This document shows positions 1-5,045 of a stretch of 5,045 nucleotides of DNA, piece after piece. Origin of the DNA: Alphaproteobacteria bacterium (GTDB taxonomy: Bacteria > Pseudomonadota > Alphaproteobacteria > DSM-16000 > Inquilinaceae); the NCBI GenBank assembly GCA_029263555.1, contig JAJUFW010000249.1:1-5045 (forward strand), given 5' to 3'. The notes under the pieces were generated by a model. That model was not told where the DNA came from, ran no database searches, and saw only the letters and a list, made by a program, of their open reading frames with translations. The stretch's first letter is position 1. Each line of letters begins with the position of its first letter. The position numbers and the translations under genes are program-made.

Positions 1-82
1 GAAACTGACCTATTAAAATCCCAGCAATACTGGAGGAAAACACCGAAACGCACTGTGAATTTGCAACGGTCGGGCGAGATGC
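1..82. other. AT-richer non-coding left edge
   Basis: No credible gene is seen here. The first 60 bases contain 25 G/C (42%), whereas a typical stretch inside the neighbouring gene exceeds 75%. Read on the minus strand, TTTAAT (plus bases 12-17) matches a -10 box at 5 of 6 positions, but the only -35 at 17 bp spacing is poor (TTTTCC). The same stretch holds a short stem (CCAG at 21-24, CTGG at 30-33) followed on the minus strand by GATTTTAAT, so it could instead be a weak terminator for leftward transcripts from tex. A promoter for a gene beyond the left edge and a terminator are both possible, and the sequence does not decide between them. Confidence 0.3.
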
Positions 83-106
83 GGTCCCGGGGCGCGCCCG
101 GTGACC
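83..106 (-). terminator. GC-rich hairpin at the tex stop codon, possible transcript end
   Basis: Bases 83-91 pair with 97-106 as nine base pairs with a single bulged T at 102 and a five-base loop (92-96). The stem overlaps the last base of the tex stop codon. No run of T follows on the minus strand, so it is not a classical intrinsic terminator. It could act as a 3'-end stabilising hairpin or a Rho-assisted end. In DNA this GC-rich some such stems arise by chance. Confidence 0.3.
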
Positions 107-2466
107 TATTTCCGGGATCCGGCGCCGGATGGCTTGACGAATCCCGCCCGGCGCAGCGCGTCGGCGAGGGCCCCGCCGCCGGCCTCCTTCCGGGGTTCCG
201 GACGCCTGGCATGCGCGGCTTTCCGGTCCGGCCGCGCCGCGGCGCCGTCGCCGGAACGGTCGGTGCCGCGCTTGGCCGGCTTGTCGCCGATCGGGTCGTC
301 CAGGCGCATGGTCAGCCCGATCCGGCGCCGCTGCAGGTCGATCTCGACCACCTTCACGCGCACGATGTCGCCGGGCTTCGCCACGGTCCGCGGGTCCTTT
401 ACGAAGGTCTTCGACATGGCCGAGATGTGGACGAGCCCGTCCTGATGGACGCCCACGTCGACGAAGGCGCCGAAGGCGGCGACATTGGTGACGACGCCCT
501 CCAGGATCATGCCCGGTTCCAAGTCCTCGATCTTCTCGACCCCTTCGCGGAAGCTGGCCGTCTGGAACGCCGGGCGCGGATCGCGGCCCGGCTTCTCCAG
601 TTCCGCCAGGATGTCGGTAACCGTCGGCAGGCCGAAGGTGTCGTCGGTAAACGCCTCCGGGGACAGCAAGCGCAGCACCGGCGTATTGCCGATCAGCGCC
701 TTGATGTCGCTGCCGGTGGCCTTCAGGATCCGGTGCACGACGGGATAGGCCTCGGGGTGGACGGCGGAGGCGTCGAGAGGATCGTCGCCGTCGGGAATGC
801 GCAGGAAGCCGGCGCAAAGCTCGAATGCCTTCGGGCCCAGGCGGGGAACCGCCTTCAGCTGTTCCCGGGTGCGGAAGGGGCCGTGTTCGTTCCGGTGCAG
901 AACGATGTTCTGCGCAAGCCCTTCGCCGATGCCCGAAACGCGGGCCAGCAGCGGGACCGAGGCCGTGTTTACGTCGACGCCGACCGCGTTCACGCAGTCC
1001 TCGACCACGGCGTCGAGAGAGCGGGACAGCTTGTGCTCGCTCAGATCGTGCTGATACTGGCCGACGCCGATGGATTTCGGGTCGATCTTGACCAGCTCGG
1101 CCAGGGGGTCCTGCAGCCTTCGCGCGATGGAGACCGCGCCGCGCAGCGACACGTCGAGATCCGGCAGCTCCTGCGAGGCGTAGGCCGACGCCGAATAGAC
1201 GGAAGCCCCGGCTTCGGACACGACGATCTTGGTGAGCTTGAGCTCCGGATGGCGGCGGATCAGCTCGGCCGCCAGCCGGTCGGTCTCGCGCGATGCGGTA
1301 CCGTTGCCGATCGCGATCAGCTCGACCCCGTGCGCCCGGGCAAGGCGCGCCAGCTCGGCGATGGATTCGTCCCAGCGGCGCTGCGGCTCGTGCGGGTAGA
1401 TGGTGGAGGTGGCGGCGACCTTGCCGGTGCCGTCCACGACCGCGACCTTCACGCCCGTGCGGTAGCCGGGGTCCAGCCCCATGGTCGGGCGGGAGCCGGC
1501 GGGCGCGGCCAGCAGCAGGTCCCTCAGATTGCCCGCGAAGACGGTGACCGCCTCTTCTTCAGCGGCCTGCCACAGCCGCGTGCGGAGATCGATGCCCAGA
1601 TGGACGAGGATCCGGGTCCGCCACGCCCATCGGACGGTTTCGGCCAGCCAGCGGTCGCCCGGACGCCCCCGGTCGACGATCCCGAACCGCCGCGCGATGC
1701 GCTGCTCGTAGAGGCTGGGGCCGCTGTCCTGGGCTGTTTCCGGCCCGTCCGGTTCGATCCGGAGCTCCAGGACCTCTTCCTTCTCTCCCCGGAACAGCGC
1801 GAGGACCCGGTGGGAAGGCAGCTTCGCGAGGGGTTCGGCGAAGTCGAAATAGTCGGAGAACTTGACCCCCGCTGTCTCCTTGCCCTCTCGTACGCGGGAG
1901 GTGAGGCGGCCGCGGGCCCACACCTCCTCGCGCAGGGCGCCGATCAGGTCGGCGTCCTCGCTGAAGCGTTCGACCAGGATGGCGCGGGCGCCGTCCAGCG
2001 CCTCGGCCACCGTGGCCGGCTGGTTCTCGCCGCCCGCGAACTCGGCCGCGACGACCTCGGGATCGTTCTCGGGATGGGCCAAAAGGGCGTCCGCCAGCGG
2101 CTCCAGCCCTGCCTCGCGCGCGATCTGGGCCTTGGTCCGGCGCCTGGGCTTGTAGGGAAGATAGATGTCCTCGAGCCTGGCCTTGGTGTCGGCGGCCTCG
2201 ATCAGCGCCTTCAGGCCATCGTCCAGCTTGCCCTGCTCGCGGATGCTGTCCAGGATCGCCTGGCGCCGTTCCTCCAGCTCCCGCAGGTAGCGCAGCCGCT
2301 CTTCCAGCGTTCTGAGCTGCGCGTCGTCCAGCCCTCCCGTCGCCTCCTTCCGGTACCGGGCGATGAACGGGACGGTTGCCCCGCCGTCGAGCAGGTCGAC
2401 GGCGGCCGCAACCTGCCGGTCGTGGACGCCGAGTTCTTCTGCGATGCGCTGGTTGATCGAAGTCAT
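106..2466 (-). CDS. tex: Tex family RNA-binding transcription accessory protein
   Basis: The product is 786 residues, close to the usual 770-790 of full-length Tex. Tex is a cytoplasmic nucleic-acid-binding protein related to eukaryotic Spt6 that associates with transcription; its precise biochemical role is still unsettled. The family's domain order is visible. An N-terminal helical region (about 1-190) carries the PFIARYRKE and LEDIYLPYKPRRRTK motifs. A YqgF/RNase H-like fold starts at MGLDPGYRTG (329-338). The GVGQYQHD signature is at 467-474, and a helix-hairpin-helix region (about 490-560) contains VNTASVPLLARVSGIGEGLA (499-518). A C-terminal S1 domain (about 650-722) includes FGAFVDVGVHQDGLVHIS. 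A basic, low-complexity tail (about 725-786) ends the protein. The ATG at 2466 gives the standard family N-terminus; only a weak GGA Shine-Dalgarno-like element precedes it. No frameshift or missing domain is seen. The gene lies 120 bp downstream of the YdjM-like gene on the same strand and probably has its own promoter. Confidence 0.97.
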   Translation of the reverse strand: MTSINQRIAEELGVHDRQVAAAVDLLDGGATVPFIARYRKEATGGLDDAQLRTLEERLRYLRELEERRQAILDSIREQGKLDDGLKALIEAADTKARLEDIYLPYKPRRRTKAQIAREAGLEPLADALLAHPENDPEVVAAEFAGGENQPATVAEALDGARAILVERFSEDADLIGALREEVWARGRLTSRVREGKETAGVKFSDYFDFAEPLAKLPSHRVLALFRGEKEEVLELRIEPDGPETAQDSGPSLYEQRIARRFGIVDRGRPGDRWLAETVRWAWRTRILVHLGIDLRTRLWQAAEEEAVTVFAGNLRDLLLAAPAGSRPTMGLDPGYRTGVKVAVVDGTGKVAATSTIYPHEPQRRWDESIAELARLARAHGVELIAIGNGTASRETDRLAAELIRRHPELKLTKIVVSEAGASVYSASAYASQELPDLDVSLRGAVSIARRLQDPLAELVKIDPKSIGVGQYQHDLSEHKLSRSLDAVVEDCVNAVGVDVNTASVPLLARVSGIGEGLAQNIVLHRNEHGPFRTREQLKAVPRLGPKAFELCAGFLRIPDGDDPLDASAVHPEAYPVVHRILKATGSDIKALIGNTPVLRLLSPEAFTDDTFGLPTVTDILAELEKPGRDPRPAFQTASFREGVEKIEDLEPGMILEGVVTNVAAFGAFVDVGVHQDGLVHISAMSKTFVKDPRTVAKPGDIVRVKVVEIDLQRRRIGLTMRLDDPIGDKPAKRGTDRSGDGAAARPDRKAAHARRPEPRKEAGGGALADALRRAGFVKPSGAGSRK

Positions 2467-2493
2467 CTGATTCCGTAAGGGCGGTCGGGACGA

Positions 2494-2522
2494 GCCATGG
2501 GGCGACGCTTCTAGCCCATGGC
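2494..2522. repeat. 8-bp inverted repeat over the tex promoter, operator-like
   Basis: GCCATGGG at 2494-2501 and CCCATGGC at 2515-2522 are exact reverse complements separated by 13 bases. The arms start 21 bp apart, about two helical turns, and the 13-base spacer contains the proposed tex -10 box (2508-2513). This geometry would suit a dimeric repressor site, or a hairpin if transcription passes through from the upstream gene. No T-run follows on either strand, so a simple terminator is unlikely. Each arm contains CCATGG, itself a palindrome, which raises the chance of coincidence. No known regulator site is recognised. Confidence 0.4.
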
Positions 2523-2537
2523 CGGGACCCGGGTCAA
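2508..2537 (-). promoter_or_regulatory. Candidate sigma-70 type promoter for tex
   Basis: On the minus strand, TTGACC (plus bases 2532-2537) matches the -35 consensus at 5 of 6 positions. TAGAAG (plus 2508-2513) matches the -10 consensus at 4 of 6, with an 18-bp spacer. The predicted transcript would start near 2501, leaving a leader of about 35 nt before the tex start codon. This is the best promoter-like match seen in the 120-bp gap. It fits the idea that tex is expressed independently of the YdjM-like gene. Confidence 0.45.
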
Positions 2538-2559
2538 AGCGTCATCCGGTGGAACGGGG

Positions 2560-2581
2560 AAAGGCAGGCGGAACCGCTGCC
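2560..2581 (-). terminator. Weak intrinsic-terminator-like hairpin after the YdjM-like gene
   Basis: Just after the stop codon of the YdjM-like gene, bases 2563-2567 pair with 2577-2581, and 2569-2570 pair with 2575-2576 around a bulged G at 2568, closing a four-base loop. On the minus strand the stem is followed by TTTCCCC, a short three-T tail. The position is right for terminating the YdjM-like transcript before the tex promoter, but the stem is short and the T-tract poor. Confidence 0.3.
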
Positions 2582-2586
2582 GGGCC

Positions 2587-3621
2587 TCAGCCGCCGACGA
2601 TGCCCGCCCACAGGTCGCGGACGCTGGAGGCATTGGCCGGCGGGCGTCGGGTGAAGGTTTCGATCGGGCCGGCCGGCTGGCCCGCTGCGTCCAAACGGGC
2701 GCGAATGCCCCAGAATCCCAGATCGCCTCCCGGCATGCCGTAGCGGGTGTCCATCGCTTCGACAACCGCGCCGCCATCCGGCTGATCCGCCACCTGCCAG
2801 TAGAGATTGTTCATCGAGAACCAGTCGAAGAGGCGGGCCTCCGGCGTGCGGGCGACGGTCTCGATGCGCGGGTCGTCGGTCTTTGCGAAGCTCAGCCAGT
2901 CGACCGGGCGGTCGACCAGGACCGACCGATAGCCGACGAGGACGCTCTCCGGGGTTTCCGCGACGATGCGCCGGTACCACGGCTGGAACAGGGTCGGATA
3001 GGCGGTCACCCGCGTCGCCTCCGGAAACTCCCGGCGGGCGGCGGCCTCCAACTCGGCGTTGATGGCCCAGCCCATGAGCGTGTAGGCGGAAATGAAGAGA
3101 AGGGCGGCAGCCGCCGCATCCTGCGCAAGTCGGGGGCGCCGGCGCATGCCGATCCCGACAACCAGGGCCGCTGCGAGGGCCAGGCTGTAGATCGGGTCGA
3201 TGATCGGCATCGCATTGATGGCGAAGCGCATGCGCGAGAAGGGCGCCAGAAGCTGGGTCCCGTAGCTCGTGAACACGTCGATCAAGGGATGCGTCAGGAG
3301 CGCCAGGATCGCGAGATAGATCCACGCCCGGCGCCGGGCCGTGCCCTGGGCCTCGCCCTCGGTCGGGAACCGTCGTCGATCCCAACGCCAGAGAAGCCAT
3401 CCGAGAAGCGGTCCCAGGATCGGGCCGAAGAAGATCGAATGGGTGATGCCCCGGTGGTAGAGCCAGGTCGCGAACTCGCCGCCGATCCAGCCTGCGGCGA
3501 CGTCGAGATCGGGAATGAGGGCTATGGCCGCGCCGGCAGCGATGGCGCGCCGGCCCAGTCGCCCGCGAAATCCGACCTGTGCGACGGTCGCGCCGAAAAG
3601 CATTTGTGTAACGGTGTCCAT
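2587..3621 (-). CDS. Membrane-bound metal-dependent hydrolase, YdjM/DUF457 family
   Basis: The 344-residue product has the hallmarks of the YdjM-type family of inner-membrane putative metal-dependent hydrolases, whose substrate is not established. Metal-ligand candidates sit in the expected order: D38 and D40 (ALIPDLD), H56 and H61 (HRGITHS), H111 and D115 (THPLID), and D142 in a later IIDP motif. Hydrophobic stretches at about 26-46, 62-80, 100-117, 137-157 and 168-188 suggest four to five membrane segments. The C-terminal part (about 190-344) is soluble, rich in aromatic residues and of no recognised fold; short E. coli YdjM-like proteins lack it, but related longer proteobacterial proteins are common. 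The ATG at 3621 is supported by TAAGG (about 3630-3634) eight bases upstream and by the family-typical MDTVTQMLFGA start. It is divergent from the YCII gene, 89 bp apart. E. coli ydjM is LexA-controlled, but no clear LexA box is visible here. Confidence 0.9.
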   Translation of the reverse strand: MDTVTQMLFGATVAQVGFRGRLGRRAIAAGAAIALIPDLDVAAGWIGGEFATWLYHRGITHSIFFGPILGPLLGWLLWRWDRRRFPTEGEAQGTARRRAWIYLAILALLTHPLIDVFTSYGTQLLAPFSRMRFAINAMPIIDPIYSLALAAALVVGIGMRRRPRLAQDAAAAALLFISAYTLMGWAINAELEAAARREFPEATRVTAYPTLFQPWYRRIVAETPESVLVGYRSVLVDRPVDWLSFAKTDDPRIETVARTPEARLFDWFSMNNLYWQVADQPDGGAVVEAMDTRYGMPGGDLGFWGIRARLDAAGQPAGPIETFTRRPPANASSVRDLWAGIVGG

Positions 3622-3710
3622 GGGTCGAACCTTAGTGGGAAGCGGCCGAGCGCACTATGCCGTTCGACAAGCGGTCATGCCCGTCCTGGATCACGAGCGG
3701 GGAACCTAGC
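3622..3710. promoter_or_regulatory. Divergent intergenic region, promoters not resolved
   Basis: This 89-bp gap must hold the 5' signals of two divergent genes. Leftward, AAGG (plus 3630-3633) is a good Shine-Dalgarno eight bases from the YdjM-like start. Rightward, GGGGA (3699-3703) is a weak one seven bases from the YCII start. For rightward transcription, TTAGTG (3632-3637) and TATGCC (3656-3661) are 18 bp apart but match consensus poorly. No convincing promoter or regulator box is seen on either strand. Confidence 0.35.
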
Positions 3711-4088
3711 ATGCTTTATTCCATCCTGATCTACGATGTCGACGAGGCCGTGGACGCCCTGAGCCCCGAGGAGGATGCCGCCCTCATGGCGAGGCATCTC
3801 GCGGTGCAGGACAGGCTGAGGGTCGAAGGGAAGCTCGGTCCCGTGGTCCGGCTGTCGCCCTCCGCCGCCGCCAGGACCCTCCGGCCCGGGGACGAGCCGC
3901 TGGTCACGGACGGCCCCTTCGCCGAAACCAAGGAGCAGCTGCTCGGGCTCTATGTCGTCGATTGCGCCACGGCGGACGAGGCGGCCGAAATCGCGCACTC
4001 GCTCCCGGTCCTGAGCGGCGTGTTCGAAATCCGTCCGGTCAGGGCATTCTTCCCGGGCGGCGAGCTGACCCTCGCGGACCAGGCGTAA
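3711..4088 (+). CDS. YCII-related (DGPF-motif) domain protein
   Basis: The product is a 125-residue soluble protein of the YCII-related/DGPF family, a small ferredoxin-like alpha-beta fold. It opens with a beta strand MLYSILIYD, followed by a helix with ARHLAVQDRL (27-36), and carries the diagnostic TDGPFAETKEQL (66-77), then GLYVVDC and a late FEIRPV strand. H29 and D67 are the obvious candidates for the polar pair linked to activity in YciI relatives; the reaction is unknown. An in-frame ATG at 3657 would add 18 residues unlike the family, so the ATG at 3711 is chosen; it has GGGGA at 3699-3703 as a weak ribosome site. Relatives often sit beside ECF sigma factor genes, but none is in this window. 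The next gene on the strand is the DUF899 gene, 67 bp away, so co-transcription is likely. Confidence 0.92.
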   Translation: MLYSILIYDVDEAVDALSPEEDAALMARHLAVQDRLRVEGKLGPVVRLSPSAAARTLRPGDEPLVTDGPFAETKEQLLGLYVVDCATADEAAEIAHSLPVLSGVFEIRPVRAFFPGGELTLADQA

Positions 4089-4142
4089 GCGACTGTCGGA
4101 ATCGGGCGGTCCCGTTCGTCCTGTGTCGGTCACCAGTGCAAC

Positions 4143-4148
4143 AGGGAG
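4143..4148 (+). promoter_or_regulatory. Ribosome binding site fixing the DUF899 start
   Basis: AGGGAG lies seven bases before the ATG at 4156 and is the strongest Shine-Dalgarno-like element on the plus strand here. It favours that ATG over an in-frame GTG at 4123, which has no comparable site and would add an atypical 11-residue extension. Confidence 0.7.
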
Positions 4149-4155
4149 AGCCGTC

Positions 4156-4908
4156 ATGTCCGAAAGCCTCCGCCACGAAAGCTCCCGAGTGGCCTCGAGG
4201 GAAGAATGGCTTGCCCTCCGGAAGGAATTGCTGGCCGAGGAAAAGGAACTCACCCGGGCCCGCGACGCGCTGAACGCCCGGCGACGCAGTCTGCCCATGG
4301 TGCGGATTGACAAGGAATACCCGTTCGAAGGGCCGGCAGGGCGCGTGACCCTTGCCGACCTGTTCGACGGCCGCCGCCAGTTGATCGTCTACCACTTCAT
4401 GTTCGGCCCCGACCGCGAGGAGGGCTGTCACATGTGCTCCTTCGTCGTGGACAATATCGGGCATCTCGCGCATCTGCATGCCCGCGACACCTCGCTGGTC
4501 CTGGTGTCCCGGGCGCCCTATGCCAGGATCGAGCCTTTCCGGCGGCGGCTGGGCTGGTCGGTCCCGTGGTTTTCTTCCGTCGGCAGCGACTTCAACTACG
4601 ATTTCCACGTGACGATGGACGAGGGCGTCGCCCCGGTCGAGTACAACTACCGGGACAAGGAGACCCTGGAGCGGCTGGGCCAGACCTATCACATGAGCGG
4701 CGAGCAGCCGGGGGCGAGCGTCTTCCTGCGGGACGGCGACGCCGTCTATCACGCCTATTCGACCTACGGGCGCGGCCTGGACCTGCTTATCGGGACGTAC
4801 AACTGGCTGGACCTGACTCCGCTCGGCAGGCTCGAGGGCTGGGGCGGCATGCCCGATCTCGACGGCAAGGGGCAGTTCTGGGTGCGCCACCACGACCGGT
4901 ATAAGTGA
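4156..4908 (+). CDS. DUF899 family thioredoxin-like protein
   Basis: The product is 250 residues, the usual size for DUF899, a family with a predicted thioredoxin/AhpC-like fold and no established substrate. Family landmarks in order are a helical N-terminus with EEWLALRKELLAEEKELTRA (16-35), RRRSLPMVRIDKEYPFEGP (42-60), YHFMFGPDREEGCHMCSF (79-96), VSRAPYARIEPFRRRLGW (117-134), the SSVGSDFNYDF block (140-150), VYHAYSTYGRGLD (197-209) and WLDLTPLGR (217-225). C91 and C94 form a CxxC pair (CHMC) at the position of a redox site. A thiol redox role follows from the fold and this motif but is not demonstrated. No signal peptide or membrane segment is seen, so the protein is probably cytoplasmic. 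It follows the YCII gene by 67 bp with no clear terminator between them, which suggests one transcript. The start is chosen from AGGGAG at 4143-4148. Confidence 0.93.
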   Translation: MSESLRHESSRVASREEWLALRKELLAEEKELTRARDALNARRRSLPMVRIDKEYPFEGPAGRVTLADLFDGRRQLIVYHFMFGPDREEGCHMCSFVVDNIGHLAHLHARDTSLVLVSRAPYARIEPFRRRLGWSVPWFSSVGSDFNYDFHVTMDEGVAPVEYNYRDKETLERLGQTYHMSGEQPGASVFLRDGDAVYHAYSTYGRGLDLLIGTYNWLDLTPLGRLEGWGGMPDLDGKGQFWVRHHDRYK

Positions 4909-4939
4909 GCGGTGTGGCACCTCTGACGGGGGCCGCCCA

Positions 4940-4965
4940 GCGCCGCCCGAGGCGGAGCATCTTGT
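4940..4965 (+). terminator. Probable terminator hairpin after the DUF899 gene
   Basis: CCGCC (4943-4947) pairs with GGCGG (4951-4955) around a three-base CGA loop. After one G/A mismatch the stem extends by two more pairs (4940-4941 with 4957-4958). The bases that follow, ATCTTGT, are only mildly T-rich. Lying 31 bases past the DUF899 stop, it is in the right place to end the rightward transcript, but the T-tract is imperfect. Confidence 0.4.
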
Positions 4966-5025
4966 CCGCGCGCGGCCGGGATCGCCTGACCTCCGGACCG
5001 GGCCCGGGACCGGCCACGGCGATCC
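4966..5025. repeat. Cluster of GC-rich palindromes in right-hand non-coding DNA
   Basis: CCGCGCGCGG (4966-4975) is a perfect 10-bp palindrome. Next, GGATCGCC (4979-4986) and GGCGATCC (5018-5025) form an exact 8-bp inverted repeat. Inside it are a shorter CCGG/CCGG pairing (4993-4996 with 5010-5013) and a perfect palindrome CCGGGCCCGG (4998-5007). The 47-base element can therefore fold as a long interrupted hairpin on either strand. It may be a bidirectional transcript end or one copy of a dispersed palindromic repeat; only one copy is in the window. No open reading frame across it looks like a real gene. Confidence 0.45.
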
Positions 5026-5045
5026 GCTGAACCGCCCCGGGAGTC

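Noticed and set aside
55..2478. An uninterrupted 807-codon reading frame on the plus strand, antisense to tex
   Set aside because: It mirrors the tex codon frame almost exactly. In GC-rich genomes the sense gene rarely uses the codons whose complements are stops, so long antisense frames appear by default. Its translation resembles no family, and no ribosome site is suitably placed before the GTG at 55.
2526..2535. Ten-base palindrome GACCCGGGTC upstream of tex
   Set aside because: It overlaps the proposed -35 box and has no loop or second half-site. In this base composition it is not notable beyond the stronger inverted repeat next to it.
3657..3710. Upstream ATG extending the YCII protein by 18 residues
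   Set aside because: The extension does not resemble the family N-terminus, which begins at the first beta strand (MLYSILIYD). The ATG at 3711 has a better-placed ribosome site.
3622..3710. Possible LexA box before the YdjM-like gene
   Set aside because: E. coli ydjM is LexA-regulated, so I looked for a CTGT-N8-ACAG or GTTC-N7-GTTC type site. None is present in the gap.
2518..3729. A 403-codon plus-strand frame antisense to the YdjM-like gene
   Set aside because: It has the same mirror-frame artefact. The translation is low-complexity and Arg/Gly/Asp-rich, while the minus-strand frame has clear family motifs and a Shine-Dalgarno.
4039..4920. A 293-codon minus-strand frame across the DUF899 gene
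   Set aside because: It is antisense to a well-supported gene with full DUF899 motifs, and its own translation shows no recognisable domain.

Overview
The window looks like ordinary chromosomal DNA from a GC-rich proteobacterium, most likely an alphaproteobacterium. This rests on the strongly G/C-biased third codon positions, the closeness of every product to common proteobacterial families, and the absence of mobile-element, phage, CRISPR or RNA-gene signatures. The lineage is an inference from composition and protein style; there is no rRNA or other marker to fix it.

Layout from left to right. Bases 1-105 are non-coding and clearly AT-richer than the rest (25 G/C in the first 60 bases). 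Bases 106-2466 (minus strand) encode a full-length Tex protein, an S1-domain RNA-binding transcription accessory factor. Bases 2467-2586 form the tex upstream region. It holds a plausible sigma-70 type promoter, an 8-bp inverted repeat that brackets the -10 box, and a weak terminator-like hairpin just after the next gene. Bases 2587-3621 (minus strand) encode a membrane-bound metal-dependent hydrolase of the YdjM/DUF457 family. Bases 3622-3710 are a divergent intergenic region. Two plus-strand genes follow, probably one transcription unit: a YCII-related (DGPF-motif) protein at 3711-4088 and a thioredoxin-like DUF899 protein with a CHMC motif at 4156-4908. Bases 4909-5045 are non-coding, very GC-rich and full of palindromes, with a terminator-like hairpin nearest the DUF899 stop.

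There are two transcriptional directions. The leftward genes (YdjM-like, then tex) are unlikely to form a tight operon, because 120 bp separate them and tex appears to have its own promoter. The rightward pair may be a small accessory or stress-type unit, but neither family has a well-defined reaction, so no pathway is claimed. I did not find a convincing undescribed system. The most interesting non-coding signals are the inverted repeat over the tex promoter, a tiny upstream ORF whose stop overlaps the tex start codon, and the palindrome cluster at the right edge.
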